From Bdellovibrionales bacterium RBG_16_40_8 (lineage in GTDB: Bacteria > Bdellovibrionota > Bdellovibrionia > Bdellovibrionales > UBA1609), in NCBI GenBank assembly GCA_001769925.1, contig MEPT01000125.1, forward strand, positions 7,240-20,009: a stretch of DNA of 12,770 nt. Reading direction: 5' to 3'. The position numbers and the translations under genes were made by a program. Under the pieces are notes generated by a model. The model saw only the letters and a program-made list of their open reading frames with translations. It made no database searches and had not been told where the DNA came from. This document shows, piece by piece, positions 1-6,345 of this stretch (positions within the stretch are counted from its first letter, which is position 1; each line of letters begins with the position of its first letter).

Positions 1-1778
1 AATAGGTCATAAACTTTTGGATCGGCCTTTTCGATTTCATCAAACAAAATAACTGCATTTGGGTTGCGTATTACATCATCAACTAAGTTATGGCCTTCTC
101 CGTAGCCAATATAACCGGGGCTACTGCCAATAAGTTTATTAGCAGCGGTTGAATCCATATATTCGCTCATGTTTACGCGAATAAGTGGTCGACCCTCGAG
201 TTCAGACGCCGTTAAGGCTAGTTGGGTTTTGCCTACGCCGGTTGGCCCTAAGAAAATCATCGAATCAAGTGGTTTTTTTCGGTTGCCTCTAAATAGAGAT
301 TTTGCGCGCTCAAAGGCACGTGCTACGATCTCAACAGCTTCATCTTGACCGAACAGTGTTTCTTTAATTCTCGCAATCTTGTTATCTATTGTAAGAACGT
401 TTTTATTTAACATCATTTCTGAAATTTTGATCCCTTTTTCTTCATGTACTTGTGCCACCAGGTCAGCAAAGTTCATTTTCTCGCCTTCTTTTCGTATTTC
501 GTTTAGGCGCCTGGTTTCTTCTGCAGTAAGATTTCGTCCTTTTGTCGCATTACTAATTTGTGAAAATTCATTACGAAGGGCCTTCATTTTTTCAAATGAT
601 TCGTCAGCCCTTGCGATAGCGTCTTTAATTTTTTTCAATTGCTCAGGAATTTCGCGCGCCCGTTTGCGTGCAAATACTGCCCCATCTGCCGCGGCTTTTT
701 GCACTATTTCTTGAACTCTAGTAAGCTCTTGAGTAAGCCGTTCAAACTCTGCATGAAGCTCAGCTGAAATAATCGTATTTTCGCTAAAGTAACTCATTTG
801 TTTGCGACTAACAGCAAGATTTAGCAGGCGAATAGTTCCAACCGGGCGCCCCTCGTTAGCATAGTAAAGTTTAGCTAAATCGTCGGCTTTGTTTATTATA
901 TCATCAGATATGCGAACACCACTAAAATTCTTCTCAAGCAATAGCGCATGATTTTTAATAACTATTTTTATGTCGGCTTCAGCAAGGGGCGCTATTTTCA
1001 GGCGAGTTGCTGTTTTCACTAGGTAGTTTTTTTCTGCTACTTTGGCAATTTCTTCTTCGGCGCCCTCTAGTAAAATACGTGATTTAGAGCCGCGGCCAAA
1101 GTGCCATTGAATGCGTTCGACATATGTGGCAAAATCAGCACGTGTGACGCTAGAGTCTGGTACAAACTTGTGTGAACGCGAAAAATAAAAAATAAAGCTT
1201 TGATTAATATATTTTTCTTTAAGCATTTTAAGGTAGCTTTCAAATTGTCCGATGTTTTCAAAATTTGAGTTATCAACGTTAATTTCAATTATTTTAGAGT
1301 CTTTAATATTCTTTGGCACATTGCCTTTAGTTATACGTGCGCCTAAGCCTGCCACCACTTGCGTTTTGCCTACGCCCTGCCGCCCTTCGATTACTATAAC
1401 TTCGCGACTTACGTCATTAAGGTAAGTCGCTAAGCTTTCGATCTCTGCAGATCGTGCTACTGTTTCTGGTATATCACCAGCTGTTAAGCGCATTGAAAAA
1501 TCGCTAAAAACGCCGACTGAATTTTTATAAATTTGATCAGTTATTATTTTAGCTTCTTGTGTGGCAACAGCATGCCCTTCTATACGAAGACCTTGTTCTA
1601 TTTCTTCAGTAGAGGCCTTAGCGCCAAGTTTCCATAGACGACCAATTGCATTTTTTGCTCCGTTAAAACTCACTGCTGAAGCTGGCTCAGAATAAAACAA
1701 AGGGCATAGAGCAATACAAAAAGCTATCATATATAGATATTGAGAATGTTTATTTTGTATTTGAAAACTATGCGCCAT
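1..1778 (-). CDS. ClpB/ClpA-like double AAA+ ATPase with N-terminal signal or anchor segment (3' partial)
   Basis: The frame is open for 592 codons from ATG 1778 and runs off the window edge. GGAGGT (1786-1791) lies just upstream and supports this start. Residues 17-29 are hydrophobic and are followed by an ASA signal-peptidase-like motif; no Clp N-domain is visible. AAA+ module 1 has Walker A GRQGVGKT near residue 132. Where ClpB has FIDELH it reads FFSRSH-like (FYFSRSH), so the Walker B DE is replaced by SR while the His is kept. The ERRF arginine-finger motif and the PDKAID sensor-2 motif are also not preserved. A charged, probably coiled-coil stretch (about 330-450) sits where ClpB has its middle domain. 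Module 2 looks intact: GPTGVGKT near 511, pore loop SPGYIGYGEG, and Walker B LFDEIEKAD near 575. Module 2 resembles the Hsp100 unfoldases. Export, or anchoring to the inner membrane, is inferred; the Lys/Arg residues just after the hydrophobic segment would also fit a cytosolic-facing anchor. Function and substrate are unknown. Confidence 0.88.
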   Translation of the reverse strand, partial: MAHSFQIQNKHSQYLYMIAFCIALCPLFYSEPASAVSFNGAKNAIGRLWKLGAKASTEEIEQGLRIEGHAVATQEAKIITDQIYKNSVGVFSDFSMRLTAGDIPETVARSAEIESLATYLNDVSREVIVIEGRQGVGKTQVVAGLGARITKGNVPKNIKDSKIIEINVDNSNFENIGQFESYLKMLKEKYINQSFIFYFSRSHKFVPDSSVTRADFATYVERIQWHFGRGSKSRILLEGAEEEIAKVAEKNYLVKTATRLKIAPLAEADIKIVIKNHALLLEKNFSGVRISDDIINKADDLAKLYYANEGRPVGTIRLLNLAVSRKQMSYFSENTIISAELHAEFERLTQELTRVQEIVQKAAADGAVFARKRAREIPEQLKKIKDAIARADESFEKMKALRNEFSQISNATKGRNLTAEETRRLNEIRKEGEKMNFADLVAQVHEEKGIKISEMMLNKNVLTIDNKIARIKETLFGQDEAVEIVARAFERAKSLFRGNRKKPLDSMIFLGPTGVGKTQLALTASELEGRPLIRVNMSEYMDSTAANKLIGSSPGYIGYGEGHNLVDDVIRNPNAVILFDEIEKADPKVYDL

Positions 1779-1910
1779 TTATTTGACCTCCTAAAAGTGA
1801 GTTAAGAATAGCCAGCAAGAAAAGCCAACTTACTTTGTGCAAACGCTATTCCAAAAGTGGTTGAGAAAAAGTGGGGCTTTAAGAGGTTTTATATAGAATC
1901 TGATGAAAAT

Positions 1911-1923
1911 CTAGACACTCTAG
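1911..1923. promoter_or_regulatory. Palindrome CTAGA-CAC-TCTAG, candidate operator
   Basis: A perfect 5-bp inverted repeat with a 3-bp spacer lies in the 260-bp divergent region between the AAA+ gene and the exported-protein gene. A near-identical palindrome, CTAGA-AG-TCTAG, lies at 9706-9717 in the other long divergent region. Ten fixed bases with a 2-3 bp spacer would be expected about 0.02 times by chance in a window this size. No convincing -35/-10 pair was found around it, so which gene it serves, and whether any protein binds it, is inference. Confidence 0.4.
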
Positions 1924-2038
1924 TACCAAAATACGGCATTTTCTTGAGGTGCCGCCCTATTTTTTGTGCCCAAAAAGAGCCTAGAGCGGTTAGCAGTTGG
2001 AATGAAATTTGAACTCTTTCGCGCTTAAGAGGTGTGTT

Positions 2039-3631
2039 ATGCGCTTTTTTTGTACTATATATTTATGTGTTTTTTTGGCTCTGGGGCCAAATATGCAAAG
2101 CATATCCTATGCAGACAATCGTATTGATAAAGCAACAGTAGAAAAAGCATTTTTGCTTGAGGCCAATAACCGCCTCGAATCTGTTTTTATGGCTAACTTT
2201 GCAAAAATAAAGGCGATTGAAGGATGTTTAAGTGGTGTTTATAGCGGCATTAGCTGTGAAGAAGATTTAAAGGTTATTCGGCAGAATATTCACGATCAAT
2301 ACCCATTTCTAAAGCAGCTTCTTATACTTCTTAATTTTTTTGATGCTGGTAATATACATATGTTTTTTAATGCATTTCGCCGGCAAGTAGAGGTTACAGC
2401 CTGTACCCCTTATACCGGACCATATACTGTGCAAAACTTAATACAGAGATTTGGTAAAGATGTAGACGACTGCTATGCGCCGATGCCGATTGGTTTTAAA
2501 TCGTTTAAAATAAAGCACCCGCTTGCAGAACAAATTGGGGTAAAAAATTTGACGTTCCCGGCAATTACAAAAGATGAGGTTAAAACTGCTTTTGAAGCAC
2601 CGATATTAACTAAAAGTATTCGCCAATTGTTTTATGAGACGTGCGCTAAAATGGATAAAAGATATATATGCGATCATTTAGATTTACGGTACAACTCAGT
2701 AGAAAATTATTTTTACTTTGGCCATCCGCATATTAGCCAAAGAAACTTCGAGCCACTTCTAAGCGACATGCGCCGCTTTGATGTAGATATCAAAGGTAAT
2801 CGCGAACATTTTGCGGAACTTGGAGAAAGCCTTAAAGAACAGTTTATGAATTTAGCGAAAAAAGATCCGTATGTTGTGCTTATGTCATCAGCTGAACCCT
2901 CTCAACAAGAGCTTCTTAAAGTGTTTAAAACAATTCGCGAAAAAGCCGCAGAGACTTTAAAAAAACATTCGGCGCGTATGGAAAAAATAAAGATGGGTAA
3001 TGCTAGTCGAAATGAAGAGTTATTCGCTATGGGTTACGCCCCAATAATAGAACATGTGATGCGCCAGCCATCGAGGCAGATGCTTCTTTTTCCTGATGTT
3101 GATTGGGTTCAGGTACAAACTGATTTAAACAGTGCCTATAGTTGGAAGCAAACAAAAGAAGGAGCTGAAAGCCTTGCACTTGTGTTGGCGGTCAATTTAG
3201 CATGCTGGATCCCGATAACAAAGGTGGCTAGACTTGCAAAGGGAGTTTTTCTGCTGCGTAGCGCTTCTGCCATTACAGCCGCATCTGCTGCAAGTACACT
3301 ATCACGTGCCTTTTCTCCTATATGTTTTACGATTGTAAATACAACGCTAAATATTGGTTTTTATTTATCGTCATTAGATGAGTATACGACGATTTACAGT
3401 GAACTTTTTTTAGCAGTTAATGATGACGGCTATTTGCGCGAACTATCTGAGCTTCATTCAGCAGAGAAAATGCTTATCTTTAATCTTGTTTTGCTACCCG
3501 TGGGTCTTAGTCTTAAAACTACTATTTCAACATTGCGAGCGCTGCCGCTTAGTGAAAAAGTTGTAACAAATTTGGCAGAACGAGTTATTAGCACTCGAGC
3601 ACTTATTCATAGCAGAGTAGGTAAGCTGTAG
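2039..3631 (+). CDS. Exported protein of unknown function with cysteine pairs and hydrophobic C-terminal segments
   Basis: I do not recognise a family. ATG 2039 is preferred because AAGAGG lies about 7 nt upstream; the in-frame TTG at 2009 has no such site and would spoil the signal peptide. The product is 530 residues. Residues 1-25 form a typical signal peptide (short RFF start, hydrophobic core, SYA at the predicted cleavage site). The region after it holds six cysteines in three close or moderate pairs (C63/C73, C122/C145, C202/C211), as expected if disulfides form in the periplasm. The middle (about 230-330) is charged and helical in character. Hydrophobic stretches lie near 378-394, 405-445 and 475-500, so the C-terminal third may insert in a membrane or form a hydrophobic helical bundle. 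The gene is divergent from the signal-bearing AAA+ gene and ends 9 bp from the convergent ABC-F gene, with no terminator hairpin visible between them. Confidence 0.85.
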   Translation: MRFFCTIYLCVFLALGPNMQSISYADNRIDKATVEKAFLLEANNRLESVFMANFAKIKAIEGCLSGVYSGISCEEDLKVIRQNIHDQYPFLKQLLILLNFFDAGNIHMFFNAFRRQVEVTACTPYTGPYTVQNLIQRFGKDVDDCYAPMPIGFKSFKIKHPLAEQIGVKNLTFPAITKDEVKTAFEAPILTKSIRQLFYETCAKMDKRYICDHLDLRYNSVENYFYFGHPHISQRNFEPLLSDMRRFDVDIKGNREHFAELGESLKEQFMNLAKKDPYVVLMSSAEPSQQELLKVFKTIREKAAETLKKHSARMEKIKMGNASRNEELFAMGYAPIIEHVMRQPSRQMLLFPDVDWVQVQTDLNSAYSWKQTKEGAESLALVLAVNLACWIPITKVARLAKGVFLLRSASAITAASAASTLSRAFSPICFTIVNTTLNIGFYLSSLDEYTTIYSELFLAVNDDGYLRELSELHSAEKMLIFNLVLLPVGLSLKTTISTLRALPLSEKVVTNLAERVISTRALIHSRVGKL

Positions 3632-3640
3632 TGACACGTC

Positions 3641-5272
3641 TCAAAACGATACTTTTTTTTCTAAATAGTAATTGTAATTACCTTCGTAAATTTGCAGGTG
3701 GTGTTTATCAAGTTCGAAAACGCGAGTGGTAATTTCGCGCAAAAAATAGCGATCGTGAGAGACAATCATCACCGTACCCGGAAAGCGCTTAATCGCCTCT
3801 AGTAAAACCTCGCGAGATTTAATATCAAGGTGATTGGTGGGCTCATCTAACACCAAAAAATTAATGGGCTGAGCGAGAATGGTAGCAAGAACTACGCGAC
3901 TTTTTTCGCCGCCCGAGAGTATGCCAATTCTTTTTTCAACTTCATCGCCGCTAAAGCGAAGTGCGCCCAACAAATTACGCACATAAGAAATAGATGAGTT
4001 GGGTATGCGGTCATGCACTTCGTCAACCACAGTGTTTTTAGGGTTTAAAATCTCAAGAGAGTTTTGACTGAAATACCCGACAGATATAGAGGGGCCTATT
4101 TGTATGTTGCCGTCTGATGGCGTGGTTTGCCCGGTTACAATTTTTAGCAAAGTAGATTTACCGGCGCCATTAATCCCCACCACAGCAACTCGATCAAGCC
4201 GCTTCACTAAGGCCGAGGCCTTTTCAAAAACCAATTTTTCTTTACCGCCGTCGATAGGCCAAACTTTTTTTAAGTTGGTGAATTTAACCACCTCATCGCC
4301 GCCACGAACAGGCTCGGGCCACTGAAAGCTCATAGTCGCTTCTTCAGGCGGTATTTCAATGCGATCAATTTTTTCGATTTTTTTAACGCGAGACTGTACT
4401 TGAGCCGCATGCGAGGCGCGGGCAGCAAAACGCGCAATAAAATCTTCTTCTTTGGCCAGCATGTCTTGCTGTCTTTTTTGTGCCGCTAATAATTGCTCGC
4501 GGCGCAGGGCCTTTTCTCGCTCATAAAAATCATAGTTACCTGAATATGTAGTGATTGTTTTGTCTGCGACTTCACATATTTTTGTTACAAGCCTGTTCAT
4601 AAAATCGCGATCATGACTTGTCATGACCAGAGCGCCCTTAAAGCTCGCAAGCCAAGACTCAAGCCACAATATTGATTCTATATCGAGGTGGTTGGTAGGT
4701 TCATCCATTAATAAAAGAGCTGGGTCAATGATTAGTACTTTTGCAAGAGCGATGCGCATCTTCCAGCCGCCACTAAATGTTTCAGTTGGTCGTTTGGCGT
4801 CGTCGGGTAAAATGCCAAGACCACTGAGAATTTCTTGAGCTCTGGCCTCTAAAGTATAACCACCAAGGCGTTCGTACTCAGTTTGCACTTCACCATACTG
4901 TTCAAGTAGTAAGGTCATTTCGTCTTCTGAAATATCAGAGTCAGCAGAGTTTTCTAGTTTTTTTTCAAATTGCCCAAGTTGCGTGCGTAATTTATTTAAA
5001 GTTTTATTTGCGTGTATAACTTCTTGCAAGGCCGACTGGCCGCGCATGTCTTCAATATTTTGCGAAAAGTAACTAATACTTAGTTTGCTGGGTATACTTA
5101 CATAGCCGTCGTCAACGCCTTCTTCGCCGACAATAATGCGAAAAAGTGTAGTTTTGCCTGCTCCATTGGGCCCAACGAGCCCAATCTTTTCTGACGGATT
5201 TATTTGTATACTAGAGTTTGCGAAAAGAATTTTCGAGCCATAGTGTTTAGAAATATTAGAAAGACCGACCAT
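3641..5272 (-). CDS. ABC-F family ATPase (two ABC domains, no membrane domain)
   Basis: This is a 543-residue soluble protein with tandem ABC domains. Domain 1 has Walker A GPNGAGKT (34-41), signature FSGGW near 165 and Walker B LLLMDEPTNHLD near 185. A charged linker (about 240-340) follows. Domain 2 has GINGAGKS near 366, signature LSGGE near 450 and LVLDEPTNHLD near 472. The DEPTNHLD form, the absence of transmembrane segments and the length are typical of ABC-F proteins, many of which act on the ribosome as translation or antibiotic-resistance factors. Which ABC-F subgroup this is cannot be settled by eye. ATG 5272 is chosen because AAGGAA sits just upstream and the ABC fold starts at once; the longer frame from ATG 5368 would overlap the divergent RNase H gene and add 32 residues of no recognised character. 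The 43-bp gap to that gene means any promoter must overlap the neighbouring coding start. Confidence 0.95.
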   Translation of the reverse strand: MVGLSNISKHYGSKILFANSSIQINPSEKIGLVGPNGAGKTTLFRIIVGEEGVDDGYVSIPSKLSISYFSQNIEDMRGQSALQEVIHANKTLNKLRTQLGQFEKKLENSADSDISEDEMTLLLEQYGEVQTEYERLGGYTLEARAQEILSGLGILPDDAKRPTETFSGGWKMRIALAKVLIIDPALLLMDEPTNHLDIESILWLESWLASFKGALVMTSHDRDFMNRLVTKICEVADKTITTYSGNYDFYEREKALRREQLLAAQKRQQDMLAKEEDFIARFAARASHAAQVQSRVKKIEKIDRIEIPPEEATMSFQWPEPVRGGDEVVKFTNLKKVWPIDGGKEKLVFEKASALVKRLDRVAVVGINGAGKSTLLKIVTGQTTPSDGNIQIGPSISVGYFSQNSLEILNPKNTVVDEVHDRIPNSSISYVRNLLGALRFSGDEVEKRIGILSGGEKSRVVLATILAQPINFLVLDEPTNHLDIKSREVLLEAIKRFPGTVMIVSHDRYFLREITTRVFELDKHHLQIYEGNYNYYLEKKVSF

Positions 5273-5315
5273 TAGTATTTCCTTTTTTGAGGACTTTACA
5301 TTAGAGTAACTGATT

Positions 5316-5759
5316 ATGACAGTACATCCTCGTTTAGAATTTGGTAATTCTGCAAAATGGCCAAACACCGTGGTGGCTTACACCGATGGGGCTAGCCGTG
5401 GCAACCCAGGCCCTGCATCGATTGGAGTTGTGATAAAAGATTCTCAGGGTGAAATTGTATATGAGTATGCTAGGGCTTTAGGCAATCAGACTAACAATTA
5501 TGCTGAATACAGTGCCGTTAAAAAGGCCTTAGAACTCGCGGTAGCTAATCACGTAACAGAACTTATTCTTAGAAGCGATAGTGAGCTTATGATCAAGCAA
5601 ATGAAAGGTGAGTACAAAGTTAAGTCAGAAAGTATTAAACAGCTTTACCGAGATTGCGACGAGCTTCGTAAAAAAATTAAAAATATTCTCTTTGAGCACG
5701 TAAGAAGAGAGCACAATAAGCGCGCTGATGAGCTCGCCAACCTGGCGCTAGACATATAA
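5316..5759 (+). CDS. Ribonuclease HI family protein
   Basis: This 147-residue protein is a complete RNase H type-1 fold of the short 'RNase HI family' kind. The four acidic catalytic residues are all visible: D24 in YTDGASRGNPGP, E64 in NNYAEY, D88 in RSDSEL and D138 in HNKRADELA, with H133 in the conserved HN motif. The family cleaves the RNA strand of RNA:DNA hybrids using two divalent metal ions, for example at R-loops or RNA primers. ATG 5316 gives about 20 residues before the first strand, slightly longer than usual, and its ribosome site is weak (AGAG at best). A GTG near residue 19 is possible but has no better site. The gene is divergent from the ABC-F gene. Another RNase H may exist elsewhere in the genome; that cannot be seen here. 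Confidence 0.93.
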   Translation: MTVHPRLEFGNSAKWPNTVVAYTDGASRGNPGPASIGVVIKDSQGEIVYEYARALGNQTNNYAEYSAVKKALELAVANHVTELILRSDSELMIKQMKGEYKVKSESIKQLYRDCDELRKKIKNILFEHVRREHNKRADELANLALDI

Positions 5760-5773
5760 ACGAAATAATTTGC

Positions 5774-5857
5774 TTAAAAAGGCATGGCGAAATTTTGATA
5801 CATTAAAAATAGGCAGCTTAGAATCAATATAACAAATACAAAAGACTTGCGGTTCAC
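5774..5857 (-). CDS. Candidate 27-residue hydrophobic peptide (small membrane protein or toxin-like)
   Basis: This is a short frame from GTG 5857. The near-consensus Shine-Dalgarno AGGAGGG (5865-5871, minus strand) lies exactly 7 nt upstream, the strongest ribosome site I noticed in the window. The product starts VNRKSF, then has a run of about 14 hydrophobic residues containing ILSC, and ends YQNFAMPF before TAA. Positive N-terminus, one membrane-length segment and a short tail are typical of small membrane peptides, type-I toxins or tiny leader peptides. A lipobox reading (ILSC) is possible but imperfect. An in-frame ATG at 5878 would give 34 residues but puts the Shine-Dalgarno inside the gene. 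A sigma-28-like promoter lies at the right distance upstream. No family is recognised, and short frames of this size can be chance, so the call rests on the ribosome site and promoter. Confidence 0.42.
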   Translation of the reverse strand: MNRKSFVFVILILSCLFLMYQNFAMPF

Positions 5858-5884
5858 GCAACGACCCTCCTCACACATGATGGC

Positions 5885-5912
5885 CTATCGGGTCAAAACC
5901 TACTAGACTTTA
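5885..5912 (-). promoter_or_regulatory. Sigma-28 (FliA)-like promoter for the small peptide
   Basis: The minus strand reads TAAAGTCT, 12 nt, then CCCGATAG. The FliA consensus is TAAAGTTT-N11-GCCGATAA, so this differs at three positions and by one base in spacing. Predicted transcription would start near 5878, leaving a leader of about 20 nt that holds the AGGAGGG site of the 27-residue frame. The match to consensus is seen in the sequence; use by a flagellar-type sigma factor is inference. Confidence 0.35.
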
Positions 5913-5952
5913 GCCTTGTGAGAGTCTGGCTATACCTTTTTTTGTCTCAATC

Positions 5953-5961
5953 TGGTACACT
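5953..5961 (+). promoter_or_regulatory. Extended -10 promoter of rnpB
   Basis: TGGTACACT matches the extended -10 form TGn-TATAAT with two departures from TATAAT. It would start transcription about 7 nt downstream, near 5968, which is where the P1 helix of the RNase P RNA begins. No good -35 hexamer is seen at the usual distance, which is tolerable for extended -10 promoters. Confidence 0.4.
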
Positions 5962-5965
5962 GCGG

Positions 5966-6300
5966 TGGCAGAAGGCGTAGGCTATCGCTGGGCTTTAAAG
6001 GCCTGGAGGAAAGTCCGGACTCCGCAGGGTGACACAGGGGATAACGTCCCCCCGCCGTAAGGTGAGGAACAGTGGAACAGAGAGAATGTCTGGGGCATAG
6101 ATCTGAAAAATGGGAACGGGAGTTTTTCAGGGAGTCGCCAGAGTGAAAACAGCCAAACTCTGTGTGGAGCAAGGTCAAATAGGAGAGCGATAAGTGCGAC
6201 CCGCACGTGCTCTCGGGTAGACTGCTTGAGGGCGCAAGTAATTGCGCTCCCAGAGGAATGATAGCCCTCGACAGAATCCGGCTTATCGCGCTTTCAGCTT
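5966..6300 (+). ncRNA. rnpB: RNase P RNA, bacterial type A
   Basis: This is the catalytic RNA of RNase P, which removes 5' leaders from pre-tRNAs together with the RnpA protein. The universally conserved core is present: GAGGAAAGTCCGG (6006-6018) and ACAGAATCCGGCTTAT (6271-6286), which form P4. Other matches to the E. coli RNA are GAGCAAGGTCAAATAGG and CGGGTAGACTGCTTGAG. Helix P1 pairs GAAGGCG (5971-5977) with CGCTTTC (6289-6295), and P2 pairs GGCTATC (5980-5986) with GATAGCC (6260-6266). P15 is GAGAGC (6183-6188) with GCTCTC (6209-6214), capped by P16 GTGCG/CGCAC. The usual L15 GGU triplet that pairs with the tRNA CCA end reads GUG here (6194-6196). Ends are estimated from P1 to within a few bases. 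A 130-codon minus-strand frame over this gene is a shadow. Confidence 0.97.
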
Positions 6301-6304
6301 TTGT

Positions 6305-6345
6305 GGGGTCCATTCGCAACACGGATGGGCCCCTCTTTATTTTTG
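6305..6345 (+). terminator. Intrinsic terminator of rnpB
   Basis: A 12-bp stem, GGGGTCCATTCG (6305-6316) with CGGATGGGCCCC (6322-6333) including two G-U pairs, has a 5-nt CAACA loop and is followed by TCTTTATTTTT. It lies just after the 3' side of P1. The T-tract contains the stop codon of the convergent minus-strand gene (6337-6339). Read on the other strand the hairpin lacks a T-tract, so it serves rnpB only. Confidence 0.92.

Noticed and set aside
379..714. 111-codon plus-strand frame
   Set aside because: Antisense shadow of the middle region of the AAA+ gene, with no ribosome site or recognisable domain.
1934..1967. Terminator-like hairpin CGGCA/TGCCG followed by TATTTTTTG
   Set aside because: Only 5 bp with an 11-nt loop, and no plus-strand gene upstream to terminate; too weak to call an attenuator either.
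2009..2038. TTG start for the exported protein
   Set aside because: No ribosome site, and the extra residues would precede a normal signal peptide beginning at ATG 2039.
5273..5368. Longer start for the ABC-F gene (ATG 5368)
   Set aside because: It overlaps the RNase H gene start and adds residues with no ABC-F character; ATG 5272 has a better ribosome site.
5905..5941. Interleaved stems AGACT/AGTCT and TAGCC/GGCTA before a T-run, resembling a pseudoknot or terminator
   Set aside because: The two 5-bp stems abut with no loop between their 3' strands, so they cannot form together well, and the site is about 145 nt past the RNase H gene.
5930..6322. 130-codon minus-strand open frame
   Set aside because: It lies wholly over the RNase P RNA, whose conserved core and helices explain the sequence, and its product is of low-complexity, frame-shadow type.
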